Assembly (NCBI GenBank): GCA_900758495.1
Contig: CAAERO010000006.1
Coordinates: forward strand, 1 to 30,876
Source of the DNA: Bacilli bacterium
GTDB taxonomy: Bacteria; Bacillota_I; Bacilli_A; RF39; UBA660
Direction: 5' to 3'
Length of the DNA stretch: 30,876 bases
The notes below the pieces were generated by a model. That model had not been told where the DNA came from. It searched no databases and saw nothing but the letters and a program-made list of their open reading frames with translations. The translations under genes were made by a program, and so were the position numbers. Below are positions 1 through 7,976 of the stretch, one piece after another (position 1 is the stretch's first letter; each line of letters starts with the position of its first letter).

Positions 1-1
1 A

Positions 2-178
2 TTAGCTTATCGAGAAAAAATTGGTGTTCAAAAAGGCCGTGAAGAAGGCATTGAATTAGGTCGCAAAGAAGGCATTGAATTAGGTCGCGAAGAAGAACGT
101 TTATCTATTATTTCTACTCTACTCAATAATGGTATGAGTCAAGAAGAAATCATTAAAATGACAGGTATATCATTATAA
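2..178 (+). CDS. Rpn-type PD-(D/E)XK nuclease/transposase, C-terminal end (partial)
   Basis: Only the last 58 codons are in the window; the frame is open to the left edge. The peptide has the charged, Gly-Arg-Glu-rich repeat tail (GREEGIEL, GRKEGIEL, GREEERLS) followed by a short helix-turn-helix-like end (GMSQEEIIKMTGISL). This tail is typical of Rpn-family recombination-promoting nucleases, also annotated as PDDEXK_2 transposases. The catalytic domain lies outside the window, so the family call rests on the tail alone. A stem-loop follows the stop, so the gene ends here as a monocistronic or last gene. It faces the infB operon tail to tail. Confidence 0.6.
   Translation, partial: LAYREKIGVQKGREEGIELGRKEGIELGREEERLSIISTLLNNGMSQEEIIKMTGISL
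35..106 (+). repeat. 24-bp tandem repeat inside the Rpn-type gene
   Basis: Three consecutive 24-bp units (35-58, 59-82, 83-106) encode GREEGIEL-like octapeptides. The first two are nearly identical in DNA; the third diverges in its second half. Such repeats in Rpn tails vary in copy number between paralogues. Confidence 0.7.
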
Positions 179-188
179 AAAGTTAAAC

Positions 189-216
189 AGATGGTTTTAT
201 TATAATCCATCTTTTA
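189..216 (+). terminator. Intrinsic terminator after the Rpn-type gene
   Basis: Stem AGATGG/CCATCT (189-194 with 207-212) with a 12-nt loop runs into a short T tract (212-215), 10 bp after the stop codon. The stem is short, so it may be weak. Confidence 0.5.
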
Positions 217-228
217 CTATGAGTAAAT

Positions 229-272
229 TCAAGAAAATAAAAAGAACGAACCAGTTTATAGGTTCATTCTTT
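229..272 (-). terminator. Intrinsic terminator of the rimP-nusA-ylxR-infB operon
   Basis: A 12-bp stem (241-252 with 261-272, one G-U pair on the minus strand) with an 8-nt loop is followed on the minus strand by a T-rich tract. It starts 3 bp after the infB stop, so rbfA or truB cannot follow infB in the same transcript. Confidence 0.8.
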
Positions 273-275
273 TTC

Positions 276-2396
276 TTATCTTTTAACTTCTACTAAATCA
301 TATACTTCAATTTGATCATTTTCCTTATAGTCTTGACAATTTTCTAAAGTAAGCCCACAGTCCATACCTTTACCAACTTCTTTAGCATTATCTTTACCAC
401 GTTGAAGTGACTTGATTTTACCTTGATAAACAACTATACCATCACGAATAAGTCTAGCATTTTCTCCCATTTTAATAGTTCCGTTAGTTACGTGACATCC
501 AGCAATTAAACCAACCTTTGAAAATTTAAAGATTTGGCGAATTTCTAAGTTACCAGTAATAACTTCTTCATATTCAGGTTCTAGCATACCCTTCATGGCA
601 GCTTCCATCTCTTCTACTACTTTGTAAATAATATCGTAAGTTCTAATAGATACACCATACTCTTTAGCAAGATCCATAACTTTGCCACTACCTCTTACAT
701 TGAAACCAATAATAATGGCATTTGAAGCTTGTGCTAAAACAATATCACTTTCTGTAATAGCACCAACACTTCCTCTTATGATATTAACCTTAACACCCTC
801 AACATCAATTTTTTCAAGAGATTGCCTTACAGCTTCTAAGCTACCAGTAACATCTGTTTTCAAAATGACATTAATCTCTTTTAGGCCTTCATTTATTTGA
901 CCAAATAAATCATCAAGAGTCATACCTGTACGATTACTATCTGCTTCTTTGGCTCTTAAACTACGTTCTTCTGCTATAGCTTTAGCTTGTTTTTCTGTTT
1001 CAAAAGCCATAAATTTATCGCCAGCTTTTGGTGTTTCTGATAACCCAGTGATTTCTACTGGCATAGACGGAGTCGCTGAAACAATATTCTGCCCTAAATC
1101 ATTCTTTAATGTTCTAACTTTACCAAAAGATGTACCCACTACGATTGGATCTCCTAATCTTAAAGTACCATTTTGAATTAATAAAGTTACTACACTACCC
1201 ATGTGTTTATCCATTTGACTTTCTAAAACAGCACCAGTTGCATATCTTTTCGGATTAGCTTTTAACTCTTGCATTTCTGCTATTAACAAGATATTTTCAA
1301 GTAAATCTTCAACACCTTCTCCAGTAACTGCTGATATTTTATTAACTAAAGTATCACCACCCCATTCTTCTGGAGTAAGTCCAGCATCTGTTAGACCAGT
1401 CATTACTCTATCAATATTAGCTTCTGGTTTATCAATCTTATTAATTGCTACAATAATTGGAACATTGGCAGCTTTAGCATGATCAATAGCTTCTCTAGTT
1501 TGAGGTTTTACTCCATCATCTGCTGCTACTATAATAATAACTATATCAGTAACTGATGCCCCTCTTGCTCGCATTTCTGTAAAAGCTTCATGACCAGGTG
1601 TATCAATAAATGTTATATCTTTACCTTTACACCTTACTTGATAAGCACCGATTGCCTGAGTAATACCACCAGCTTCACCACTAGCTACACTACTTTTTCT
1701 TAAATAATCAAGTAAAGTAGTTTTACCATGGTCAACATGTCCCATAATTGTTACTACTGGAGGACGTTCTACTAAATCATCATCACTATCTACAAGTTCA
1801 TAATTTTCAAAATTAGAAATATCTTGAGTTTCTTCTTTCTTAACAGTTTTATTAAACTCTAAAGCAAGAACTTCAACATCATCAAAAGATAAAGTTTTAT
1901 TAACTGTTGCTAAGATTCCTAAACCCATAAGTTTCTTAATAACTTCACTAGGAGAAACATTAGCACAATTTGCCACATCTCCTACTGTCATTCCTTCTTT
2001 ATAAAGAATAACAGAATCATCTTTGGCTGTTTCATTACTTTGTAATTTTTCTCTATGCTTGTAAAGTTTCTTTCTTTCTTCTCTAAATTTAGTATTAGAA
2101 CCTTTAGTTACCTTGTTCTTTTTAGAAGGTTTCTTACTCTCCTTATTATAAGAACTATTACCATAAGCAATTTCTTCAGCTTTCATAGAAAGTGCAATAT
2201 CTTCTACTATCTCATCATTCACATCTTCACTTGGAACATAATCCTCTTCATCTTGAAAAGCATTATCAAGAAGAATAACCTCATCATCACTTAAAAGACG
2301 TTTAGGGTCAGTAGTGATAAGTTTTAAAGTAGCCATCTTAGCTAAAACATCTTCTACACTCTTTCCAATATCTAAAGCATAATCTTGTATATTCAT
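276..2396 (-). CDS. infB: Translation initiation factor IF-2
   Basis: GTPase that places initiator tRNA on the 30S subunit and promotes subunit joining. Two IF2_N-type helical modules are visible (about residues 1-50 and 130-185) around a Lys-rich linker. The G domain follows with GHVDHGKT (about 219-226 from the chosen start), DTPGHE and NKID, then the beta-barrel and C-terminal fMet-tRNA-binding domains. At about 706 aa it matches the B. subtilis size. The frame opens at a GTG (2403-2405), but that codon overlaps the ribosome binding site AGAGGTG, which lies 6 bp before the ATG at 2394-2396, so the ATG is preferred. It is the last gene of the operon, 17 bp after ylxR; the usual ylxQ between them is missing and rbfA does not follow. 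Confidence 0.97.
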   Translation of the reverse strand: MNIQDYALDIGKSVEDVLAKMATLKLITTDPKRLLSDDEVILLDNAFQDEEDYVPSEDVNDEIVEDIALSMKAEEIAYGNSSYNKESKKPSKKNKVTKGSNTKFREERKKLYKHREKLQSNETAKDDSVILYKEGMTVGDVANCANVSPSEVIKKLMGLGILATVNKTLSFDDVEVLALEFNKTVKKEETQDISNFENYELVDSDDDLVERPPVVTIMGHVDHGKTTLLDYLRKSSVASGEAGGITQAIGAYQVRCKGKDITFIDTPGHEAFTEMRARGASVTDIVIIIVAADDGVKPQTREAIDHAKAANVPIIVAINKIDKPEANIDRVMTGLTDAGLTPEEWGGDTLVNKISAVTGEGVEDLLENILLIAEMQELKANPKRYATGAVLESQMDKHMGSVVTLLIQNGTLRLGDPIVVGTSFGKVRTLKNDLGQNIVSATPSMPVEITGLSETPKAGDKFMAFETEKQAKAIAEERSLRAKEADSNRTGMTLDDLFGQINEGLKEINVILKTDVTGSLEAVRQSLEKIDVEGVKVNIIRGSVGAITESDIVLAQASNAIIIGFNVRGSGKVMDLAKEYGVSIRTYDIIYKVVEEMEAAMKGMLEPEYEEVITGNLEIRQIFKFSKVGLIAGCHVTNGTIKMGENARLIRDGIVVYQGKIKSLQRGKDNAKEVGKGMDCGLTLENCQDYKENDQIEVYDLVEVKR

Positions 2397-2413
2397 ACAC
2401 TTCACCTCTTTCT

Positions 2414-2677
2414 TTAATTTTCAATTATTTTTTCAATTTCCTCATATATACTATCAGGAATAGTACATTCTAACTTTCTTTCTAGACTTTTTCTTTTCTT
2501 GGCTTCTTTTAAGACTTCTAAGTCTTTTTTAATATATGCGCCACGACCGTTTTTCTTTCCAGTTAAATCAACAAAGACCTCTCCTTCTTTGTTTCTAACT
2601 ATACGAAGAAGGTCTTTCTTTTCTAGTTTTTCACCGGTAACGGAGCAAGTTCTGTAAGGTATTTTTCTTACTTTCAT
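2414..2677 (-). CDS. ylxR: YlxR family RNA-binding protein (DUF448)
   Basis: A small basic 87-aa protein with the YlxR signature: RTC near the N-terminus, a central LLRIVR strand and the GRGAY motif (about 46-50). In Bacillota ylxR sits between nusA and infB, as here. The family binds nucleic acid; in B. subtilis YlxR has been linked to regulation of many genes and reported to bind the RNase P RNA partner. It starts 3 bp after nusA, so the two are probably translationally coupled. The ylxQ gene (L7Ae-like) that normally follows is absent. Confidence 0.93.
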   Translation of the reverse strand: MKVRKIPYRTCSVTGEKLEKKDLLRIVRNKEGEVFVDLTGKKNGRGAYIKKDLEVLKEAKKRKSLERKLECTIPDSIYEEIEKIIEN

Positions 2678-2680
2678 CTC

Positions 2681-3886
2681 TTACTCACCTTCTTTTTTAA
2701 TATTAATTCCTAACTCTTTTGCTTGTTCTCTTGTTTTAATATCAATATTATATTTAGTTAAACGACTAGCAAGTTTAGCATTCATTCCTCTTTTACCAAT
2801 TGCTAAAGAGAAATTATCACCATCTGCTATTACAATTGCTTCTTTTTTATTAGGGTCTGTTAATAATACAGTTAAATCTTTAGCAGGTGATAAAGCATTA
2901 CGAATAAATTCTACTGGGTCTTTATCATATTTAATAATATCTACTTTTTCACCATGTAATTCTGTAATTATATTAGCAATACGGCTTCCCTTTTCACCGA
3001 TACAAGCACCGATTGGATCTACATTATTATTTTCAGAGTAAACTGCTACTTTACTACGATTACCAGCATCTCTTGCAACAGCATACATTAAAACAGTACC
3101 ATCTCTAAGTTCTGGTATTTCATGTTCAAATAAACGTTTAACAAAACCATAATGAGTTCTAGAAAGTAATACTAGTAAGTTACGTCCATTATTATCAACT
3201 TTACTAACATATACTTTTAACTGGCTTCCCATTTCAATCTTTTCACCAGGAATAATATCTTTCTTTGGTAAAATACCATTACAACGTCCTAAATCAATAT
3301 AGTAGTTATCAGTATCTTCTAAAGCAACTGTTCCGATTAATAATTCATCTTGCTTATCACCAAATTCAGCCATAATACTATTTCTTTCAGCTTCCCTTAT
3401 TTTTTGAACTACAACTTGTTTAGCTGTAGAAGCAGCCACTCTTCCAAAGTCATGAGGAGTTATTTCTGTATCAATAGTATCACCAACATTTAAACTTTTA
3501 TTTATCTTTCTAGCATCAGTTAATCTTATTTCACATTCTGGATTAAAGAAACTAATTTTTTCTTTTTCTTCTTCCTCTTCTTCATTTTCTTTAGTTTCTA
3601 CCTCCTCTTCTTCATCTTCATCTTCATCTGCATAATGTTCAAATAAATAATCTTCATATTCTTCTCTAGTCATTTTTTCATCTTCAACTACTGTTAAATA
3701 TGAATATACTTTTATCTCTCCTGTTTTTTCATTAATTAATACTTTTACATTACTATTTTTTGTATTATAGTTTTTCTTATAAGCAGAAGTTAGTGCTTGT
3801 TGCATGGCTTCATAAACAACACTTTTATCAATATTCTTTTCTTTTACAATATTATCAACTGCTTTTAAAAACTCTTTATTATTCAT
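2681..3886 (-). CDS. nusA: Transcription termination/antitermination factor NusA
   Basis: Binds RNA polymerase and nascent RNA to modulate pausing, termination and antitermination. In order: the N-terminal RNAP-binding domain, an S1 domain (about 185-250, with DLGRCNGILPKKD) and two KH domains (GACIGEKGSRI, and AIGKRGMNAKLASRL near the end). At 401 aa it is longer than the usual Bacillota form (about 370). The extra length is a run of Asp/Glu at residues 87-110 inside the N-terminal domain. No C-terminal acidic repeats follow KH2, as in B. subtilis. It overlaps rimP by 8 bp, which implies coupled translation. Confidence 0.96.
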   Translation of the reverse strand: MNNKEFLKAVDNIVKEKNIDKSVVYEAMQQALTSAYKKNYNTKNSNVKVLINEKTGEIKVYSYLTVVEDEKMTREEYEDYLFEHYADEDEDEEEEVETKENEEEEEEKEKISFFNPECEIRLTDARKINKSLNVGDTIDTEITPHDFGRVAASTAKQVVVQKIREAERNSIMAEFGDKQDELLIGTVALEDTDNYYIDLGRCNGILPKKDIIPGEKIEMGSQLKVYVSKVDNNGRNLLVLLSRTHYGFVKRLFEHEIPELRDGTVLMYAVARDAGNRSKVAVYSENNNVDPIGACIGEKGSRIANIITELHGEKVDIIKYDKDPVEFIRNALSPAKDLTVLLTDPNKKEAIVIADGDNFSLAIGKRGMNAKLASRLTKYNIDIKTREQAKELGINIKKEGE

Positions 3887-4136
3887 TATTTATATCTCCT
3901 TTCTCTTTAGAATGAATATCTAATACTTCAAAATCATTTAAAAGATTAGTTTTATCTAGTATTGGATTAATTATTTTTGTTGCTAAAGTTATCTTTTCGA
4001 CATCTATAACTTCATCACTATCAAGCTCAATATTCTTTGTTTTTACGCCTTCTTCAACCGAATCATAAACAGCACTAACTCTAAGATTTAGATCTTTAAT
4101 AGCATCAGTTATTAAGCTTTTAATTTCATCTTCCAT
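3879..4136 (-). CDS. rimP: RimP-like ribosome maturation factor, N-terminal domain only
   Basis: RimP assists 30S subunit maturation. This 85-aa protein aligns by eye to the RimP N-terminal alpha/beta domain: LRVSAVYD, a strand with IELDSDE, then DVEKITLATKIINPILD, which matches the family pattern of Asp, helix and LD before the conserved EV strand. The C-terminal SH3/Sm-like domain found in full-length RimP (about 150 aa) is missing, and no second frame encodes it. Its position directly before nusA is the standard rimP position and supports the call. The ATG at 4134-4136 follows AAGGAGGT at normal spacing; a TTG further upstream would overlap that site and is rejected. Confidence 0.75.
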   Translation of the reverse strand: MEDEIKSLITDAIKDLNLRVSAVYDSVEEGVKTKNIELDSDEVIDVEKITLATKIINPILDKTNLLNDFEVLDIHSKEKGDINNE

Positions 4137-4155
4137 AGTTACCTCCTTCAACTAG

Positions 4156-4188
4156 AAAGAGTGGGATTGTTTTAGCTCCCACTCCTTT
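4156..4188 (-). promoter_or_regulatory. Leader hairpin upstream of rimP-nusA
   Basis: A perfect 8-bp stem (4159-4166 with 4177-4184) with a 10-nt loop lies in the roughly 55-nt leader between the predicted start of transcription and the rimP ribosome binding site. No long T tract follows on the minus strand, so it is more likely a leader structure than a terminator. A role in NusA autoregulation is conceivable but not shown. Confidence 0.45.
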
Positions 4189-4198
4189 CTTACTACTC

Positions 4199-4227
4199 AT
4201 TATAACCAAATAATTTAATTTTGTCTA
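4199..4227 (-). promoter_or_regulatory. Sigma-A-type promoter of the rimP-nusA-ylxR-infB operon
   Basis: -35 TAGACA (4222-4227) and -10 TATAAT (4199-4204) on the minus strand with a 17-bp spacer, about 60 bp before the rimP ATG. Confidence 0.8.
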
Positions 4228-4245
4228 GTTTTTTCTTTTTGTGAA

Positions 4246-4254
4246 TGGTATTAT
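4246..4254 (+). promoter_or_regulatory. Extended -10 promoter element for the CPBP gene
   Basis: TGGTATTAT fits an extended -10 (TGn plus -10 hexamer) 20 bp before the start codon. No good -35 is seen. It is back to back with the rimP promoter. Confidence 0.4.
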
Positions 4255-4274
4255 ATTTATAGTGAGGTGGACAT

Positions 4275-4961
4275 ATGAGTGATACTCTTAAGAAAAAAAT
4301 TATTTACATAATTAAAGCAATTAGTGTTATTCTTCTTTTCTTTGCATCTAGTTATTTTAAAGTTTTCTTTGCGGTAATTTTAAGAATTGATTTAAAGCAC
4401 ATTTCTGATTTAAATTATTTAATCTTAACTGTTTTATCTGATATTGTTTTATTTTTTATGTTTTATTTCATCTATCGAAATGATTTAAAGAAGGAGTTTA
4501 AAAGATTCAAAGATAATTTTGCTAAGTGTTTCGATACTGGTTTAAAATATTGGTTGATAGGTCTTATTATTATGATGATATCTAATATTGCAATTTCACT
4601 TTGTACATCATTAAATAATTCCACTAATGAGCAAACTGTTCAAAGTTTAATACCTGCTAGTCCAATACTTATGTTTATTGCAGCAGGAATATTTGCACCA
4701 ATCTTAGAAGAGATTACCTTTAGAAAGACTTTTCAAACTATCTTCAAGAACAAATGGTTTTTTGCAATTATTTCCTTTCTAGTCTTTGGATATCTTCATG
4801 TTATGAATAGTTCCAATCCATTAGAACTTCTTTATATTGTACCATATGGTTCTTTAGGTTTTGTCTTTGCACTAGCTGATTATGAAACAGATACAGTTTT
4901 TACTTCTATTATGATGCATATGATACATAACAGTATCTTGATTTGTTTATCTTTATTATAA
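4275..4961 (+). CDS. CPBP family intramembrane metalloprotease (Abi-type)
   Basis: A polytopic membrane protein of 228 aa with at least six hydrophobic segments. The CPBP motifs are all present: motif 1 EEITFRK (about 149-155), motif 2 FGYLH (His in a membrane segment), and motif 3 HMIHNS near the C-terminus. These supply the Glu and His residues that bind the catalytic metal in the Rce1/CPBP fold. Family members include CAAX-like proteases and bacteriocin self-immunity proteins; the substrate here is unknown. The ATG follows GAGGTGG at good spacing. The gene is single, between the divergent rimP operon and a decayed Fic gene, and ends in a strong terminator. Confidence 0.88.
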   Translation: MSDTLKKKIIYIIKAISVILLFFASSYFKVFFAVILRIDLKHISDLNYLILTVLSDIVLFFMFYFIYRNDLKKEFKRFKDNFAKCFDTGLKYWLIGLIIMMISNIAISLCTSLNNSTNEQTVQSLIPASPILMFIAAGIFAPILEEITFRKTFQTIFKNKWFFAIISFLVFGYLHVMNSSNPLELLYIVPYGSLGFVFALADYETDTVFTSIMMHMIHNSILICLSLL

Positions 4962-4962
4962 G

Positions 4963-4996
4963 AAAAATTCTAGAGAGTATATCTTTAGAATTTTTT
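4963..4996. terminator. Bidirectional intrinsic terminator after the CPBP gene
   Basis: A 10-bp perfect stem AAAAATTCTA/TAGAATTTTT (4963-4972 with 4986-4995) starts 2 bp after the stop and runs into T residues. The complementary strand has a matching T run, so it could also stop transcription arriving from the Fic remnant. Confidence 0.8.
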
Positions 4997-5016
4997 ATAT
5001 GTCTTAATAAAATAAT

Positions 5017-5402
5017 TTATAATTTGAAATCAAGTAATTGATTACAGACTTGTTCATAAATATCTTGTTCATTTTTTATAGTATCTATCAGATACATCTT
5101 ATCAGTTTTATATTCCTTCAACCTTCTCATATAATATGGTTTATCAGTATCTAAAACAATATACTTCCCCTTATTGTTTTTAGATACTCTTTAAAAATTA
5201 TTATCCTACTAACACGACTGTTACCATCACCAAAAGGATGAATTAGTTTCAAAGATTTCTTCAGTTTCATATGCTGCTAATGTCCATCTTCTATTTTATT
5301 AGAGTTAAAATCAAAGTTAACTTGTGAAAAATGATAGATATTTCCTCCACACTTTGACTTTTTCTGTTCAATTAATTCAATTTTTAAGTTTTTCAAGTTC
5401 AC
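5017..5402 (-). pseudogene. Fic domain protein, degraded remnant
   Basis: Fragments of a Fic (AMPylating) protein are read on the minus strand in several frames. The N-terminal part gives GGNIYHFSQVNFDFNSNKIE, typical of Fic proteins of this type. A frame change then gives an EEIFETN segment. A jump follows directly to IHPFGDGNSRVSRI, which is the Fic active-site loop HPFxxGN(G)R with catalytic His. After another frame change the C-terminal end reads VLDTDKPYYMRRLKEYKTDK and stops at 5017-5019. About half the domain between the FETN segment and the active site is missing, so this is a deletion plus frameshifts. It cannot make a working enzyme. Confidence 0.8.
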
Positions 5403-5436
5403 TAGAAATCACTTTCTTTATTTAATATTATATAGT

Positions 5437-6459
5437 TTAAGATAATTTTTCTAAAACTTTTAGAGCATCATCAAAAGTTGCTACTGCTTCTATTTTAATT
5501 GAATAACCTTTTCTCTTTTTCTCTTTCATTGCTTCTTCGTAGTTTTCACCAGCAGGTACTAAGAAAATATCAGCTTTCTGCCTTACAGCTCCATTTAATT
5601 TATATTTAACACCACCAATACTTCCAACACTACCATCTTCTCCAATAGTTCCTGTACCAACTATTTTTTTACCATTAGTAATATCTTTCTTTGTTAAATT
5701 ATTATAAATAGCAAGGGTTAACATCAAACCACCTGATGGACCACTTTCGCTTTGTTTAAACTTCAACTCTATTTTAGGATCAGTATCATAATCATAAATC
5801 ATCATAATACTAACACCAGCTTGTTTAACTCCTTTATTATCTTTGATGGTAACAGTTACCTCTTTTTCTTTCTTTTTTCTTTTAACTACTAAGTTTATTT
5901 TATCTCCTATTTCTTTAGTATTAATTATCTTCTTAAAATCATCTACATTAGTATATTTTTCATTCTCAACACTTATTATTTCATCACCTACTCTAAGTCC
6001 ATTTTCTTCTTTTTCAGTAACATATAAAACATAAGGATGACTTGCTTTGATAGATACTTTCTTACCTGCTTTTTGATAAGCTTGTAAAATAGCATTTTGG
6101 TTAGCGCTTTTTAAATAAATATGATCTCTAAAAGTAACATCTTCCATAGTTTCATCATCTGTAAGAGTAGCATTTTCTTCTTTTTCTAAATCCCAATCTT
6201 TTATTATTTTAGATAAGAGATAAGTAGCAGGATTCCCTTTTAATTCTCTTACGTAAGCAAAGTACATTTTGCCATTAATTTTATTCTTTTTAGAGTTTAA
6301 TATATTCACTCTACTGCTTATATCTATAGTACCACCACCTGCATAAATATAATATGGTAGTGGAATTGTTAATACTAAATAAAGTAAAAGAAAAACAATT
6401 ATTGTTTTGAGATTTTCTGACATAAAACTTTTAAATTTTTCATACAATTTATTAAACAT
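5437..6459 (-). CDS. ylbL: YlbL-like PDZ and Lon-type (S16) serine protease
   Basis: A membrane-anchored protease of 340 aa. One N-terminal transmembrane helix (about 15-37) is followed by an external region, a PDZ domain (around ENGLRVGDEIISV) and a C-terminal Lon-type domain. The S16 catalytic Ser lies in SGPSGG and the Lys in GGVKYK, with GTGTIGEDGSVGSIGG between them. This is the domain order of B. subtilis YlbL and its relatives. The frame opens at an ATG overlapping the -10 element; the better start is the ATG at 6457-6459, preceded by AAAGGTG. It is divergent from the ylbJ-like gene at about 45 bp; ylbL and ylbJ are also near each other in B. subtilis. Confidence 0.9.
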   Translation of the reverse strand: MFNKLYEKFKSFMSENLKTIIVFLLLYLVLTIPLPYYIYAGGGTIDISSRVNILNSKKNKINGKMYFAYVRELKGNPATYLLSKIIKDWDLEKEENATLTDDETMEDVTFRDHIYLKSANQNAILQAYQKAGKKVSIKASHPYVLYVTEKEENGLRVGDEIISVENEKYTNVDDFKKIINTKEIGDKINLVVKRKKKEKEVTVTIKDNKGVKQAGVSIMMIYDYDTDPKIELKFKQSESGPSGGLMLTLAIYNNLTKKDITNGKKIVGTGTIGEDGSVGSIGGVKYKLNGAVRQKADIFLVPAGENYEEAMKEKKRKGYSIKIEAVATFDDALKVLEKLS

Positions 6460-6481
6460 TTTATCAACACCTTTATAATAC

Positions 6482-6490
6482 ATTATAACA
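6482..6490 (-). promoter_or_regulatory. Extended -10 promoter for the ylbL-like gene
   Basis: TGTTATAAT on the minus strand is a perfect -10 with an extended TGn. It lies about 23 bp before the chosen ylbL ATG. Only a poor -35 is visible. It decides against the upstream ATG as start. Confidence 0.6.
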
Positions 6491-6504
6491 GAGGTTTAAA
6501 AAAT

Positions 6505-7419
6505 ATGAAGAAAAAATATTACTATTTTCTAGGAGCGTTTATCCTTTTATTTGCCTATTTTGGTATTTTTTGTTTTCCAACAGTAATGATTAATTCCTCT
6601 ATTAATGCTTTGCTTATTTTTAGAGAAAAACTCTTTCCCTCTATCTTTCCTTTTTTTGTTTTGTCTTTTCTTTTTATTAATATGGGTTATCCAATTATAC
6701 TTAGTAAATACTTTAAAAAGCCAATGAATATCATTTTTCATCTTTCTGAAAATGCTAGTTTCATTCTTTTAATGAGTATGATTTCTGGATTTCCTTCTGG
6801 GGCTAAGTATATTGTTAAAGATTATGAAGCTGGTCATATAAATAAAGAGGAAGCTAATCACTTATTAGTATTTACTCACTTTGCTAATCCTTTATTTGTT
6901 CTTGGTACTTGTGGCCTACTTCTAAATAATAAAGGACTTGCTCATAAAATTTTTATTATTCAACTGCTATCTAATATTATTCTTGGTATTTTAATAAGAC
7001 CTAAAGCAAGAAGAGAAACAGTTAAAAAAGAAGTAGAATTTCCTCCTACTCCTAATATTTTATTATTTCTATCTGATGCTATTAATGAATCTATGCAAGT
7101 ATTAATCTTCATGCTTGGCTCAATTACTATTTTTCAGTTTTTTACTAACTGTTTTCTCCTTTTTTTTAATGAATCAAACCTTACTAAAGTCATTTTTTCT
7201 GGTTTCATGGATCTTACTACTGGAATAAGTCTTGTTCCTACTCTTAACTTTCCTTTGAAGATTAAAGCCTTGATTATGTTGAATTTTATTACTTTTGGAA
7301 GTTTATCAGTTCATTTACAAGTTATTAATGCTATTAAGAAAACTAATTTATCCTATTATAATTTTTTAATTGGTAGAGTTTTACAATCAATAATTGCTTC
7401 CATCTTCTTTCTTTGTTAA
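6505..7419 (+). CDS. ylbJ: YlbJ-like integral membrane protein (nucleoside-recognition/Gate domain)
   Basis: A 304-aa polytopic membrane protein. The region around residues 90-135 (MISGFPSGAKYI, then an Asp-Tyr and a Glu-rich loop, then FTHFANPLFVLGTCG) matches the YlbJ/SpoVV family, in which GFPxGAK and the FxNxxGPLF-type motif are conserved. In B. subtilis YlbJ (SpoVV) is needed for dipicolinate passage during spore formation; it is about 100 aa longer. No other sporulation gene is seen here, so a sporulation role is not implied. The start follows GAGG. The 3' end overlaps the convergent pilin gene by 4 bp. Confidence 0.82.
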   Translation: MKKKYYYFLGAFILLFAYFGIFCFPTVMINSSINALLIFREKLFPSIFPFFVLSFLFINMGYPIILSKYFKKPMNIIFHLSENASFILLMSMISGFPSGAKYIVKDYEAGHINKEEANHLLVFTHFANPLFVLGTCGLLLNNKGLAHKIFIIQLLSNIILGILIRPKARRETVKKEVEFPPTPNILLFLSDAINESMQVLIFMLGSITIFQFFTNCFLLFFNESNLTKVIFSGFMDLTTGISLVPTLNFPLKIKALIMLNFITFGSLSVHLQVINAIKKTNLSYYNFLIGRVLQSIIASIFFLC

Positions 7420-7976
7420 AGATTGTAAGGGTAATTAACAGGACTGGTAATAGAAAAAGTCAATTCTCCATCTTTAAAGTTTTGATGAATATAGGTAATG
7501 GTTATATTTACAAATTTATTAGTATCACCAATAGTTTCAATAAATGTTTTATCTTTATCAAGAGCAAGAGAAATAGTAGAATTGCTTCCATAACTAGTAT
7601 CAAATTTTGGAATTGGATATTTGACTACTTCTCCACTTCTTCCATAACTAATTATACCATTTGTTATATCAATTTGTAATGTAGTTACATAAGTAGTAGC
7701 TGTAGTTGCATCTTTTTCCATTTGAAAAGTAGCAGTTAATAAATTAGGATTAGTGGTATTAATAGTAACATTTTGTAAATGTCCCTTAATAAAATCATCT
7801 TGTATCAGTTTTTGTAAACTATTATCATACTCCACTACTGTTGCTCTTATTGATTCTATTATTTCTCTATCTTTATAGTTTAATACAACATCAAACATTC
7901 CAGTTACTACTAGTGATAGAATAACAAAGGTAATTAAAAGTTCAATAGAAGTCATTCCTTTTTGATTAATTCTCAT
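7416..7976 (-). CDS. Type IV pilin-like protein (minor pseudopilin)
   Basis: A 186-aa protein with a short basic leader and the class III prepilin signature KGMTSIELLITFVIL: processing after Gly, Met/Phe at +1, Glu at +5, then a hydrophobic helix. The rest is a beta-rich globular domain without recognisable family features. Its ATG overlaps the stop of the upstream pilin gene by 1 bp and follows a GGAGGTG site inside that gene, so the two are translationally coupled. It is probably a minor component of the pilus or competence pseudopilus driven by the ATPase encoded divergently at 8604. Confidence 0.85.
   Translation of the reverse strand: MRINQKGMTSIELLITFVILSLVVTGMFDVVLNYKDREIIESIRATVVEYDNSLQKLIQDDFIKGHLQNVTINTTNPNLLTATFQMEKDATTATTYVTTLQIDITNGIISYGRSGEVVKYPIPKFDTSYGSNSTISLALDKDKTFIETIGDTNKFVNITITYIHQNFKDGELTFSITSPVNYPYNL

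Noticed and set aside
682..1176. Open frames on the plus strand inside infB
   Set aside because: They lie fully within the conserved IF-2 coding region on the other strand, lack ribosome binding sites and have no recognisable protein features.
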